This document shows positions 27,569 through 35,405 of a stretch of 64,000 nt of DNA, one piece after another (the first letter of the stretch is position 1; each line of letters starts with the position of its first letter). The stretch lies in assembly GCA_020444065.1 (NCBI GenBank), contig JAHLLQ010000001.1, positions 1,178,001 to 1,242,000 of the forward strand, given 5' to 3'. The notes under the pieces were generated by a model. It saw only the letters and a list, made by a program, of their open reading frames with translations, did no database searches and was not told the origin of the DNA. This DNA is from a bacterium. GTDB taxonomy: Bacteria; Sumerlaeota; Sumerlaeia; SLMS01; JAHLLQ01. The translations under genes and the position numbers were made by a program.

Positions 27569-28672
27569 ATGCAGAAGATCGCCCTCAGAAGCATCCCCGA
27601 CTGGTTCGCCCAGGGTTGGAATGACTGCAATTCCGACTGGGGAAACATCGCGCAGTTTGGCGCGGTGGCCTTCGGCGTGCGCGTGGCGATGGAGATGATC
27701 GTCCGCGGGTTCCAGTTCGCGGGTCAGGTTCTCGGAAATGTGCAGTTCGATGTGGCGGTTTCGGTTCCGCTCGGCTTTCTCTACTCGGCGTTGATCGGAT
27801 GCGGACTCAGCGGCGTCGCGCTGGCTCGGCTGCACGGAAGGGATGCCGAGTGGGATGACTTCAAACAGGATGTGCCAACGTACGTTCAGGCGATCCTCGC
27901 TGACGTCCTGGCTTCGCTCGGGATGTTCATGGTGGTGGGCATACTGTCGGGGCTCTTCTTCCTGCCGGCAATTCTGGAGGCATCAAAGACAAGCGGCCCG
28001 CCGGATGACGGGATCATGGCAGTGTCCATGATACTCGGGATGATCGTCGCGGTCGTTGGGCTGATCATCTTTGCGCCCTTTAAGATGTTCGTCATTCCAC
28101 TGACCGTCGACAAGCGCATGGATTTCTGGTCCGCGATCCGGACGAGCTTCGATTGCGTGCGGCGCGACTGGTTCGGGCTCGCGCTGTTCAATGTTCTGAT
28201 CTTCCTTATCCTCACGATCTCGAACTGCTGCTGCATTCTGGTGATCTTCCTGATGCCGCTTTACTATGCGATGCTAATGGCATCGTACCGGAGCTACTTC
28301 GGCCTGGAGCCGGACCGCTATCGGCCGAGTTGGCTTGATCCGCCACAGACATCCGCTTACTTCTCGCAGTACGATGGCCCGCGGCCGTTCGGCGATTACA
28401 CCGGCGATCGGGGCGACCCGCGGATTCGCCCGGCCGATCCAGGGAAGATCAGCCCCTGGACACCTCCCCCTCCCGAGGCCACCGAATCCGAGGCAGGCCC
28501 CATGATGCCGCCGCCCGAATCGACGAATGCCCCCATGCCGAAGCGCCCGCCCGAAGACGGAAACGGCGACCCGCCGTCCTTTCCCTTTGCGCCACACCCA
28601 CCCGAGGGACCACCATCTCCCCAGAATGAACAGGGGGTGGAGAAGCCCCCGGAGGGACCGCCGCCGGAATGA
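27569..28672 (+). CDS. multispanning membrane protein with a Pro-rich cytoplasmic tail
   Basis: About 367 residues if it starts at ATG 27569; a GTG at 27512 (one-base overlap with galE) would add 19 residues without a clear ribosome site. Five or six hydrophobic helices fill residues about 25-240, with glycerophosphoryl-diester-regulator-like topology but no recognisable motif. The last ~110 residues are rich in Pro, Gly, Glu and Asp (P-P-P-P-E, P-P-E-G) and are probably disordered. It is coupled to the next gene by a four-base overlap. Function unknown. Confidence 0.75.
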   Translation: MQKIALRSIPDWFAQGWNDCNSDWGNIAQFGAVAFGVRVAMEMIVRGFQFAGQVLGNVQFDVAVSVPLGFLYSALIGCGLSGVALARLHGRDAEWDDFKQDVPTYVQAILADVLASLGMFMVVGILSGLFFLPAILEASKTSGPPDDGIMAVSMILGMIVAVVGLIIFAPFKMFVIPLTVDKRMDFWSAIRTSFDCVRRDWFGLALFNVLIFLILTISNCCCILVIFLMPLYYAMLMASYRSYFGLEPDRYRPSWLDPPQTSAYFSQYDGPRPFGDYTGDRGDPRIRPADPGKISPWTPPPPEATESEAGPMMPPPESTNAPMPKRPPEDGNGDPPSFPFAPHPPEGPPSPQNEQGVEKPPEGPPPE

Positions 28673-28899
28673 ACCGGGAAGAAGCTCTGGCCGCTGACTA
28701 CCGCTGCCCGAAATGCCGCGGACAGCAATGCCGGTTCGAGCACGTCAACCTGCCTCACGGCAGACTTCCCATCCACACCGGTCGGTACCTGGCTGTAACT
28801 TGCCACCTGTGCGGTTACACCGAGTTCTACGACCAGGCAGTTTCCGAATCTGCCGAAGAACCCACGGGCGACGAGGAAATCGCCCCGGAAGGCACCTGA
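28669..28899 (+). CDS. small zinc-ribbon protein
   Basis: A 76-residue protein with two Cys pairs, C-P-K-C near residue 13 and C-H-L-C-G near residue 46, spaced for one Zn ribbon. It fits the 'zinc ribbon nucleic-acid-binding' small-protein group (PF09855-like). The acidic C-terminal tail is unlike the nucleic-acid-binding core, so the ligand remains open. The start overlaps the previous stop (ATGA), so it is translated with the Pro-rich membrane protein. Confidence 0.75.
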   Translation: MNREEALAADYRCPKCRGQQCRFEHVNLPHGRLPIHTGRYLAVTCHLCGYTEFYDQAVSESAEEPTGDEEIAPEGT

Positions 28900-29426
28900 T
28901 GAGTATGCGACGCGCCATTTTGCTGATCCTGATTGCGGCGCTGGCAATGGCCGGCTGCTCCAGCACCAAGGTCTATCGACTGACCGAGGAACGCTTTCCG
29001 GCCACGAAGAACCCGGACGACGTCCGTCTGTTCCTCGGCCAGGTTCAGCGGCCACACATTCGGATCGCGTACGTGAACTCGTACCTGGATCGCGAGAAGA
29101 CCGTTCTGACGAAGCGCGACCAGTTGCAGGATCTGCGGCGCCGCGCGGCGAAGCTCGGCGCCGAGGCCGTCGTGAACGTGCAACTTCTGCGCGAGAAACA
29201 CGAAGGCTTCGAGATGGATCCGACCGTGCCGTTCAGCGCTCTGCGCCAGGGACAGTACAACCTCTACTTCCTGCGCGGCACCGCAATACGGTACGTCTCC
29301 GAAGAAGAAGCCCAGGCCGCCGAAGCAGCCGAGTACCCGGAATCGACCTTCAACATCGACACCATCCCGGAAGTCGACACCGAAGACGCCCCGCTTCCCG
29401 ATCCCCCGCCGAACGAAGGGTACTGA
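28899..29426 (+). CDS. lipoprotein, function unknown
   Basis: A 175-residue protein with a lipoprotein signal: basic start, hydrophobic stretch, and lipobox L-A-M-A-G-C with Cys near residue 21. The mature part has a basic, heptad-like helix (K-R-D-Q-L-Q-D-L-R-R-R-A-A-K-L-G-A-E-A) and an acidic, Pro-rich end. The helix resembles small DUF4156/YbjQ-like heavy-metal or stress lipoprotein folds, but this is weak. It shares one base with the Zn-ribbon stop (TGATG). Likely outer-membrane anchored. Confidence 0.75.
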   Translation: MSMRRAILLILIAALAMAGCSSTKVYRLTEERFPATKNPDDVRLFLGQVQRPHIRIAYVNSYLDREKTVLTKRDQLQDLRRRAAKLGAEAVVNVQLLREKHEGFEMDPTVPFSALRQGQYNLYFLRGTAIRYVSEEEAQAAEAAEYPESTFNIDTIPEVDTEDAPLPDPPPNEGY

Positions 29427-29433
29427 GGGCTAC

Positions 29434-30072
29434 TCAACTAATCATCCCGAGCAGTGGCTTCAACCCATCGATGATCATTTGAACGCCGATGACGGCGAGG
29501 ATCAGGCCCATCAGTCGTGTGATGACTCCGAGCGCGCCGGCGCCGATGAAGCTCACGAAGCGTTCGCCGAACACGAACAGCAGATAGGTAATCACGCACA
29601 GCACGGCGAACGCGGCGATGGTGATGCTCGTCTCCGCCACGCCGCCGTCGGCCGTGAAGCTCATCGCCGTTGCGATCGTGCCCGGCCCGGCGAGGATCGG
29701 CATCGCCAGCGGTGAAACCGCGACGCTGAGTTGGGCCTCGCGGCACTTCTGATTATCGCCCTCGTTCAGTTGGTGGACGCTCGATTGGTTGCCTTGCAGC
29801 ATGTGATAGCCAATCAACGTCACCAGCAGCCCGCCCGTGATCCGAAAGGCCGGCAACGTGATCCCGAAGAGATGGAAGATGAGCTTCCCGGTGAGGGCAA
29901 AGAGTGCAATGATCGCGAACGCCAAGGCAACGGATCGCAATGCAATCGCCTTCGATGTCTGGCGGTCGTCGCTGGCCGTGAGGCTCAGAAAGATCGGCAC
30001 ATTGGCGATCGGGTTCATGATGGCAAAGAACCCCATGAACACGGTCGCTGCATGCAGAAAGAGTTTCGGCAT
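29434..30072 (-). CDS. MarC-family integral membrane protein
   Basis: A 212-residue inner-membrane protein with six hydrophobic helices. The MarC marks M-N-P-I-A-N-V-P-I-F near residue 20 and P-L-A-M-P-I-L-A-G-P-G-T-I-A around residue 123 are both present. Family function is unclear; the name comes from the E. coli mar locus, but drug export has not been supported. The ATG at 30072 is preferred over the GTG one codon upstream. It follows rdgB by 15 bases. Confidence 0.9.
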   Translation of the reverse strand: MPKLFLHAATVFMGFFAIMNPIANVPIFLSLTASDDRQTSKAIALRSVALAFAIIALFALTGKLIFHLFGITLPAFRITGGLLVTLIGYHMLQGNQSSVHQLNEGDNQKCREAQLSVAVSPLAMPILAGPGTIATAMSFTADGGVAETSITIAAFAVLCVITYLLFVFGERFVSFIGAGALGVITRLMGLILAVIGVQMIIDGLKPLLGMIS

Positions 30073-30087
30073 CACGCCTGGTTGCCC

Positions 30088-30699
30088 TTAGTCAGTGATC
30101 GCCTGGCCGATGACCTGCTTCTCGATTTCCTCGCGGATCGAGCGCATCGCGCGGCCGCGGTGGCTGATCTCGTTCTTTTCGTCCTCGGAGAGTTCGGCGA
30201 GGTGACGCTCTTCGCCTTCGGGAACGAAGATCGGATCGTAGCCGAATCCGCCTTCGCCGCGGGCCTCGGTGGCGATGCGGCCGTTCAGGAAGCCGCGGCG
30301 GATGATCTCTGCGCCGTCCGGCCCGACAAGAACCGCTGCGCAGACAAAGCGCGCGGTGCGATCTTCGGGATCTTCGACCTCCGACATCTTCATGAGGACT
30401 TTCGCGATGCGCTCGTCATTCGTCGGGGCATAGCGCGCGGAATGCATACCCGGATCGCCGGCCAGTTCGTCGACCTCGAGCCCGGAGTCGTCCGCCAGCG
30501 TCCACATCCCTGTGTGTTCGGCCCAGGCGCGCGCCTTGATCGCCGCGTTCGCCGCGTAGGTCGATCCGTCCTCGACCGGATCCGGTCCGTCGGGCCACTC
30601 CTTCGTGGTGTGCCACGTCACATCGAGGCCCGCCAGGATTTGCTGGATTTCCTCGACCTTGTGGGCATTCCCCGTCGCAATCAGCAGATCGTTCGCCAT
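30088..30699 (-). CDS. rdgB: non-canonical purine NTP (XTP/dITP) pyrophosphatase
   Basis: A 203-residue HAM1/RdgB enzyme that removes dITP, XTP and similar nucleotides from the pool. Motifs seen: A-T-G-N-A-H-K-V (substrate), the acidic L-A-D-D-S-G-L-E-V-D, and G-E-G-G-F-G-Y-D-P-I-F. Upstream sequence is open far beyond the start, but ATG 30699 carries GGAGG and matches the family N-terminus. Middle gene of a PAS-rdgB-marC operon (23 and 15 base gaps). Confidence 0.95.
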   Translation of the reverse strand: MANDLLIATGNAHKVEEIQQILAGLDVTWHTTKEWPDGPDPVEDGSTYAANAAIKARAWAEHTGMWTLADDSGLEVDELAGDPGMHSARYAPTNDERIAKVLMKMSEVEDPEDRTARFVCAAVLVGPDGAEIIRRGFLNGRIATEARGEGGFGYDPIFVPEGEERHLAELSEDEKNEISHRGRAMRSIREEIEKQVIGQAITD

Positions 30700-30722
30700 G
30701 TCACTTCCTCCGTTTGATGTCG

Positions 30723-31112
30723 TCAGGATTGATCGATCGAGAACCGTAGCACGCCGCACACGAGCCGCGATCCGTTCACGACGGCGGATGCTTCGACAAA
30801 GACCGGCTGCGGGTCGTCCACGCCCACCGGCAGCCGCACCACGGTCCGAAACGGCCCCGACTTCGCCAGCAGTGCCTCCGCCAGAAGCCCCGGTGCTTTC
30901 TCGCCGCGGTCGTACCCGAGCAGTGAACACGCCGCCCGGTTCACCAGCCCCTCTCCCGTCCCGCCAAACAGCTTCTCGGCGCGTTCGTTGAAGAACACCG
31001 AATTGGCCAGCTCGTCGGTCAGCACAACGGGCATCGACTCGAACAGCTCGATGGCCTGCTCGACCAACCGGCAATCATCCTCGCCCGGCCACAAGTCCCT
31101 GGGAAACTCCAT
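30723..31112 (-). CDS. single PAS-domain protein
   Basis: A 129-residue protein consisting almost entirely of one PAS-like domain: I-E-L-F-E-S-M-P-V-V-L-T-D at its start, N-S-V-F-F-N-E-R-A-E-K-L-F-G-G, then a five-stranded ending with V-F-V-E-A-S-A-V-V. No kinase, GGDEF or DNA-binding part is attached, so it would act as a stand-alone sensor or partner. ATG 31112 follows GAGGTG; the longer frame is not supported. Precedes rdgB by 23 bases. Confidence 0.72.
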   Translation of the reverse strand: MEFPRDLWPGEDDCRLVEQAIELFESMPVVLTDELANSVFFNERAEKLFGGTGEGLVNRAACSLLGYDRGEKAPGLLAEALLAKSGPFRTVVRLPVGVDDPQPVFVEASAVVNGSRLVCGVLRFSIDQS

Positions 31113-31208
31113 CGACGCACCTCGTACGCAAGCTGAGCCCATCCTCCAGGCCCGCAGGAAGAGGAGCAAGGGGAAGCGGGAGGACGAGGCTATTCAGGAG
31201 TGTGCCTG

Positions 31209-32027
31209 CTACGGGTGAATTCGCTCGGGAAAGGGGACCAAGGCATCCCTTGCGGGCTCTGCTTCATCATCCGACCTGCTGCTCGAACCAGTCGCCTGCC
31301 ATCCTGTTGGCCGAGGGACCGTTGGGAATAGCCGCAGGTAGTTGTCTGGTTCTCCCGTACATTCTTCAACCTCACAGGACCACGGCATCTGGTAGGCGGA
31401 ATCGTATTCCAATCCGCTAATTCGATAAGAAGTGCCACCAAGGTGCTCAAGGGTTGGACTCCCGGGACCAGTGATGTCATAGATCGCATATCCATGGAAT
31501 CCAAACTCAAACGTGAGTGGAAGATATCCGTCCCTGTCGGGCCAGGGGTCAAAAACCACGGAACAGTCCATCTGCTTCGGGGTGCATGTCGGAGTCGGCG
31601 AAGGGCTGGGTGGGGGGGGCGGCGATGGAGTGGCGTCGAAGCGATGGGCTGTGTAACTTGGGGCGTTCTGTGACCAAGCCTCTGGACAGTCCGGGGCTTG
31701 CGCAGGGATCTTCGCACTCACAGTAATTACGATGGTATCAAAACCTTCGCTTGGGAGTTGCACTGTGTTTGAGAGCCCTTCCGTGTACTCGGTCTCTCCG
31801 AAGTTCTTTGCCCACATGACGAGCGTGGGCGTCGTCGGCCAGGGATAGCCAACCTCTTCGATCACCGTGAGGCTGAGGAACTCCCCTGGTACAAATGTCG
31901 TTGCCTCGCCGCTTTCCTTGTCCAAGTCGATAGTGAAGAAACGATCGCATTCCTGCCCGCCTACGACCCCAGGCAGGCAAAGGGCCGCGACCACGATCAG
32001 AACCCAGAGCTGTTGATTGGGATTCAC
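31209..32027 (-). CDS. secreted two-module protein, paralogue of the upstream gene
   Basis: A 272-residue exported protein: signal peptide (ending near V-G-G-Q), an N-terminal module rich in Phe, Thr and Tyr (~110 residues), a Pro/Ser/Thr linker (P-S-P-P-P-P-P-S-P), and a C-terminal module containing paired Cys (C-T-P-K-Q-M-D-C, S-C-E-V-E-E-C). GTG 32027 overlaps the preceding stop (GTGA), which fixes the start. The N-terminal half is clearly diverged from its neighbour, while the C-terminal module is nearly identical at the DNA level. Function unknown; the Cys pairs suggest disulphides outside the cell. Confidence 0.75.
   Translation of the reverse strand: MNPNQQLWVLIVVAALCLPGVVGGQECDRFFTIDLDKESGEATTFVPGEFLSLTVIEEVGYPWPTTPTLVMWAKNFGETEYTEGLSNTVQLPSEGFDTIVITVSAKIPAQAPDCPEAWSQNAPSYTAHRFDATPSPPPPPSPSPTPTCTPKQMDCSVVFDPWPDRDGYLPLTFEFGFHGYAIYDITGPGSPTLEHLGGTSYRISGLEYDSAYQMPWSCEVEECTGEPDNYLRLFPTVPRPTGWQATGSSSRSDDEAEPARDALVPFPERIHP
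31303..31418 (-). repeat. near-identical direct repeat, copy 1
   Basis: This 116-base block matches 32130-32245 with a single base change. It encodes the last part of the C-terminal module of each secreted protein. Flanking sequence diverges more rapidly, so the block looks like a recent duplication or gene conversion tract. Confidence 0.9.
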
Positions 32028-32848
32028 GGGATTTCCGCTTCTCCATCCCCCGGCGGAACTTCGCACGGCAGGACGCGCGTGGGCGTCACGGCGGAGTTGT
32101 CACGACTCTCGGGTCCCAAGGTCTGCCAGCCTGTTGGCCGAGGGACTGTTGGGAATAGCCGCAGGTAGTTGTCTGGTTCTCCCGTACATTCTTCAACCTC
32201 ACAGGACCACGGCATCTGGTAGGCGGAATCGTATTCCAATCCGCTGATTCGATAGGAGGTACCGCCGAGGTGCTCAAGGACTGGACTCCCAGGACCCGAG
32301 ATTCCGTAGATTGCGTATCCTTGGAATCCGAACTCAAACGAGAGCGGAAGATATCCATCCTTGTCGGGCCAGGGGTCAAAGACCACGGAACAGTCCATCT
32401 GCTTCGGGGTGCATGTCGGCGTCGGCGAAGGGCTTGGCGGTGGCGTGGGCGATGGAGTCGCGTCGATCCTGCAGGCAACATAGTACGCCGAGTTCCGAGA
32501 CCACGCAGCCGGACAATCGGGACCTTGAGATGGGATATACGCTGTCGCCGAGATCTGTACGCAGTTGTATCCGACCAAGGGCATCGTGAAGCTCGTCGAT
32601 AAGGACTCCGTCTGAAGACTTGCCTCAAAATCCGAGGACCATATCACGAGAGTTGGCGTCGTTGGCCAGCTGTGCGCCTCTGTTTCGACGATGGTGAGTT
32701 CCAAGCAGTCGCCAGGTTCGTATGTCGCGGAAGGATCATACGACTTGTCGAAGGCTATCCAGAATTGATTGTCACAAGCCTGCCCCTCTGCGGCCGCAGT
32801 CAGTAGCACGAACACAAGCAATCCGACGATCTGAAGCTGGTTCAGCAT
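32024..32848 (-). CDS. secreted two-module protein
   Basis: A 274-residue exported protein with signal peptide (L-L-V-F-V-L-L-T-A-A-A), an N-terminal module with W-P-T-T-P-T-L-V-I-W shared with its neighbour, a Pro-rich linker (S-P-T-P-P-P-S-P-S-P) and the Cys-containing C-terminal module. ATG 32848 is chosen because it gives the signal peptide. The ~16-residue end after the shared module differs from the downstream paralogue. It overlaps that gene by four bases, so both are made from one message. Confidence 0.76.
   Translation of the reverse strand: MLNQLQIVGLLVFVLLTAAAEGQACDNQFWIAFDKSYDPSATYEPGDCLELTIVETEAHSWPTTPTLVIWSSDFEASLQTESLSTSFTMPLVGYNCVQISATAYIPSQGPDCPAAWSRNSAYYVACRIDATPSPTPPPSPSPTPTCTPKQMDCSVVFDPWPDKDGYLPLSFEFGFQGYAIYGISGPGSPVLEHLGGTSYRISGLEYDSAYQMPWSCEVEECTGEPDNYLRLFPTVPRPTGWQTLGPESRDNSAVTPTRVLPCEVPPGDGEAEIP
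32130..32245 (-). repeat. near-identical direct repeat, copy 2
   Basis: Partner of the 31303-31418 block (115 of 116 bases identical by eye). The two copies are in the same orientation 827 bases apart, so recombination between them would delete one gene copy. Confidence 0.9.
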
Positions 32849-32915
32849 TCTCGCTCGCTTCTTCCCTGTTCGATAATCTGTCTGGGCCCACTCGAATCCA
32901 CCTGATTTGCGGTAA

Positions 32916-34055
32916 TTACAACGCCCCCTCAACCGCCTTGCCGATCAGGTCGATCTTCTCTTCGTCCAGGTGCGGACCCATGGGGAGGGTGACGAGGCGG
33001 TCGATCAGGCTGTCCAGCACAGGGAGTTCGAGGCCTTCGAACATGCGGCGCGTGTGTGTGAAGGAATGCAGCGCCGGGTAGTGGAAGGACGTCTGGATGC
33101 CTTGCGACTTGAGGGATTCGCGGAATTTCCAGCGATCCGTCCCGGGTGGCAGCAGCACGACAAACAGGTGATGCACCGGCGTGCCGCGAGGCGTCGCGAA
33201 GGGGATCTGCAGGCCGCGTTCGGTGAGCGGCTGCAGGCGGTCGCGCAGCATCGCCGCGGCGTGCGTGCGGCGCTGGGTGTACTCCGGGAGCTTGCGCAAC
33301 TGCTGGCGGCCCATCGCGGCACGGACCTCGTCCAGCCGATAGTTGTAGCCCATCGCTTCGACATCGTAGCGGGACGCGTCGCCGTGATGGCGCTGCCAGG
33401 TGCCGGTGCTCATGCCGTGGCTGCGCAGCAGGCGAATGCGATCGGCCGTGGCCTCGTCGTCGGTCAGAACCATCCCGCCCTCGCCCGTCGTCATGTTCTT
33501 ATTCCCATAGAACGACCAGGTGGACGCGAGGCCGAACGAGCCGATGTGCCGGTCGCCCAGCAGCGCCAGCGGTGCGTGGCAGGCGTCCTCGACAAGCGGG
33601 ATGTTGCGGTCGCGCACGAGGGCCTCGATGGCTTCCATGTCCGGCGGGAATCCGCCGTACGGAATCGTTGCGATCAGGCGGGTGCGCGGTGTGATCTTGC
33701 TTTCCAGGTCCGCCACGGAGGTCGTCAGGTCGTCCTCGCTGGTGCAATCGATCAGGACCGGCTTTGCCCCCAGGTAGAGCCCGGCATTCATGGTGGCGAC
33801 AAACGTCAGCGCCGGGACACAGAATTCGTCCTCCGGGCCGAGTCCGGCGGCCTCGTAGGCCAGGTGCAGCGCCGCGGTGCCGTTGGAAACCGCGATGCCA
33901 TGCTTCATCCCCATCGCGTCGGCGAATTCGCGCTCGAAAGCGGCGACTTCGCGCCCCATGGTCAACCACCCGGAGCGCAAAACTTCGGCGACGGCGTCAA
34001 ATTCTGCCTCGTCGAGCGTAGTATCTGTGAGCGGTACGAGCCAGGGCGTGGCCAT
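32916..34055 (-). CDS. DegT/DnrJ/EryC1-family PLP sugar aminotransferase
   Basis: A 379-residue fold-type I enzyme of the DegT/DnrJ/EryC1/StrS family, which transfers amino groups to nucleotide-linked keto sugars in surface glycan synthesis. Marks: S-N-G-T-A-A-L-H (phosphate/PLP contact), V-E-D-A-C-H-A with Asp 157, and the PLP lysine at 186 in F-Y-G-N-K-N-M. Start at 34055 is the family-like M-A-T-P-W-L-V-P-L-T. It lies 67 bases before the two secreted paralogues on the same strand, without any overlap. Confidence 0.9.
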   Translation of the reverse strand: MATPWLVPLTDTTLDEAEFDAVAEVLRSGWLTMGREVAAFEREFADAMGMKHGIAVSNGTAALHLAYEAAGLGPEDEFCVPALTFVATMNAGLYLGAKPVLIDCTSEDDLTTSVADLESKITPRTRLIATIPYGGFPPDMEAIEALVRDRNIPLVEDACHAPLALLGDRHIGSFGLASTWSFYGNKNMTTGEGGMVLTDDEATADRIRLLRSHGMSTGTWQRHHGDASRYDVEAMGYNYRLDEVRAAMGRQQLRKLPEYTQRRTHAAAMLRDRLQPLTERGLQIPFATPRGTPVHHLFVVLLPPGTDRWKFRESLKSQGIQTSFHYPALHSFTHTRRMFEGLELPVLDSLIDRLVTLPMGPHLDEEKIDLIGKAVEGAL

Positions 34056-34223
34056 GTGGGGTCTCTGGTGGGGGACGTTGGCGCCAATCGCGGGAAAAAC
34101 CCGCGGCACGAGCCAATGAGGCTAGCGCCCTGGACGCCACCAAATCAAGCGTGGCGTTGACCCCCCGCCCCGCTGTGGGATACGAAAGACTGACGCGAGG
34201 CAATCGCGCCGAGAGGTTGAGGC

Positions 34224-35405
34224 ATGTCTTCCGAGAAGGAAAAACCCTATCTGGACGCTCCGAGCGCCCCCCCGCGCCGCCGGAAAGGGCGCCGGCGCAC
34301 GATGCTGCTGCTGGTGGCCGTGGGCGTCGTGCTGATCGTCGGCTCGTGGCTGCTGATTGGCGGGCGCGGCGATTGGGAGTTCCTGACCGAGGAAAATACG
34401 ACCGGTCCTCGGATGTTCACCCTGGCCGACCAGGGGGAAGGCATAGACGCGATCAAGATTCGCTATCCGAGCGGCAAAGAGCACGAGTTGTCTCTGCGGG
34501 ATGGCCGCTGGCAAATCCGCAGCGGCGGCACCTGGCTTCCGATCTCCAGCGAGAGGCAACGGCTGCTGATGGAATCCGCCGAAGGCGAGCCGGAGTTACT
34601 CCGGCCGATGCTCGGAGCCTATCAGGGAAACAACCCCGCGAATCACGAGCACGCTTTCGGTGTGACGAGCGGTTCCGGGCTTCGGGTGCAGTTCTTCGCC
34701 GATGGCGACATGGTGCGGGATTGGATGGTCAGCCTGAAGTCGCCGCGTGACGAAGCGTCGAATTACATCCGCTCCCCAAACAGCCTGTCCGTGTATCTGG
34801 TGGATGCGAACCTGCGAGATAATTTCGCGGGCGAACGGCTGCTGGACTGGCGGCGTCGCTGGGTCTTCGAAGATGTCGATGTGGGTCAGATTGCAGCGGT
34901 CGAGATCACGGAACTGGAATCCGGTCGCCCGGTCTATTTCCTGGAGAAAGGCGATTCCGGATGGAGCATTCGCCTGGAAGACGGCGCGCGCCCAGCCCTG
35001 GCCCACGCGGTCGATCACACCTTGCAGGAATTGTCTCGAATGCGAATCCTGGATTACCCGCCGGAGGGTTCCGGCCCGTTCTATGCGAGTCAGGCGATCC
35101 GGGTCTCGCTGAAGGTCCGCGGGGAGGAGACCTCGCGGAGCGTGGCCATTGGACTCGAGGAAGCGTCGAAGTATGGGCTGCTGCCCGCGCGTCTGCAGGA
35201 CACCGATGAGATCGTCATGATCGGCCGGCCGTTCTGTCTGCTGCGCGCAGCGGATTCCTACTTCTTGCCTGAAACCGCCGTCACGGAAAGCGAGCCGACA
35301 GCGAGCGACGCCGCCTCTACCGAATCCGTTGAACTCGACCAAGGAGAGCCCGTTGACTCCCCCCAGCCCGTCCTTTCCGATCCAATGGCAGGAGCGTCTG
35401 CGTAA
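34224..35405 (+). CDS. DUF4340-like protein, single N-terminal membrane helix
   Basis: A 393-residue protein: basic N-terminus (R-R-R-K-G-R-R-R), membrane helix at about 27-46, then a large outside domain with repeated short beta units (I-K-I-R-Y-P-S-G, R-D-G-R-W-Q-I) resembling DUF4340 proteins, and a Ser/Pro/Glu-rich tail. DUF4340 proteins usually accompany ABC exporters of the gliding/secretion kind, but none is adjacent here. Its 3' end overlaps bshC by 53 bases in a different frame. A SD-like GAGAGGTTGAGGC precedes the ATG. Confidence 0.65.
   Translation: MSSEKEKPYLDAPSAPPRRRKGRRRTMLLLVAVGVVLIVGSWLLIGGRGDWEFLTEENTTGPRMFTLADQGEGIDAIKIRYPSGKEHELSLRDGRWQIRSGGTWLPISSERQRLLMESAEGEPELLRPMLGAYQGNNPANHEHAFGVTSGSGLRVQFFADGDMVRDWMVSLKSPRDEASNYIRSPNSLSVYLVDANLRDNFAGERLLDWRRRWVFEDVDVGQIAAVEITELESGRPVYFLEKGDSGWSIRLEDGARPALAHAVDHTLQELSRMRILDYPPEGSGPFYASQAIRVSLKVRGEETSRSVAIGLEEASKYGLLPARLQDTDEIVMIGRPFCLLRAADSYFLPETAVTESEPTASDAASTESVELDQGEPVDSPQPVLSDPMAGASA

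Noticed and set aside
30088-31074. RdgB as a 328-residue fusion with an N-terminal extension
   Set aside because: The extension overlaps the PAS gene in another frame and has arginine/glycine-rich nonsense composition; ATG 30699 has a clear GGAGG.
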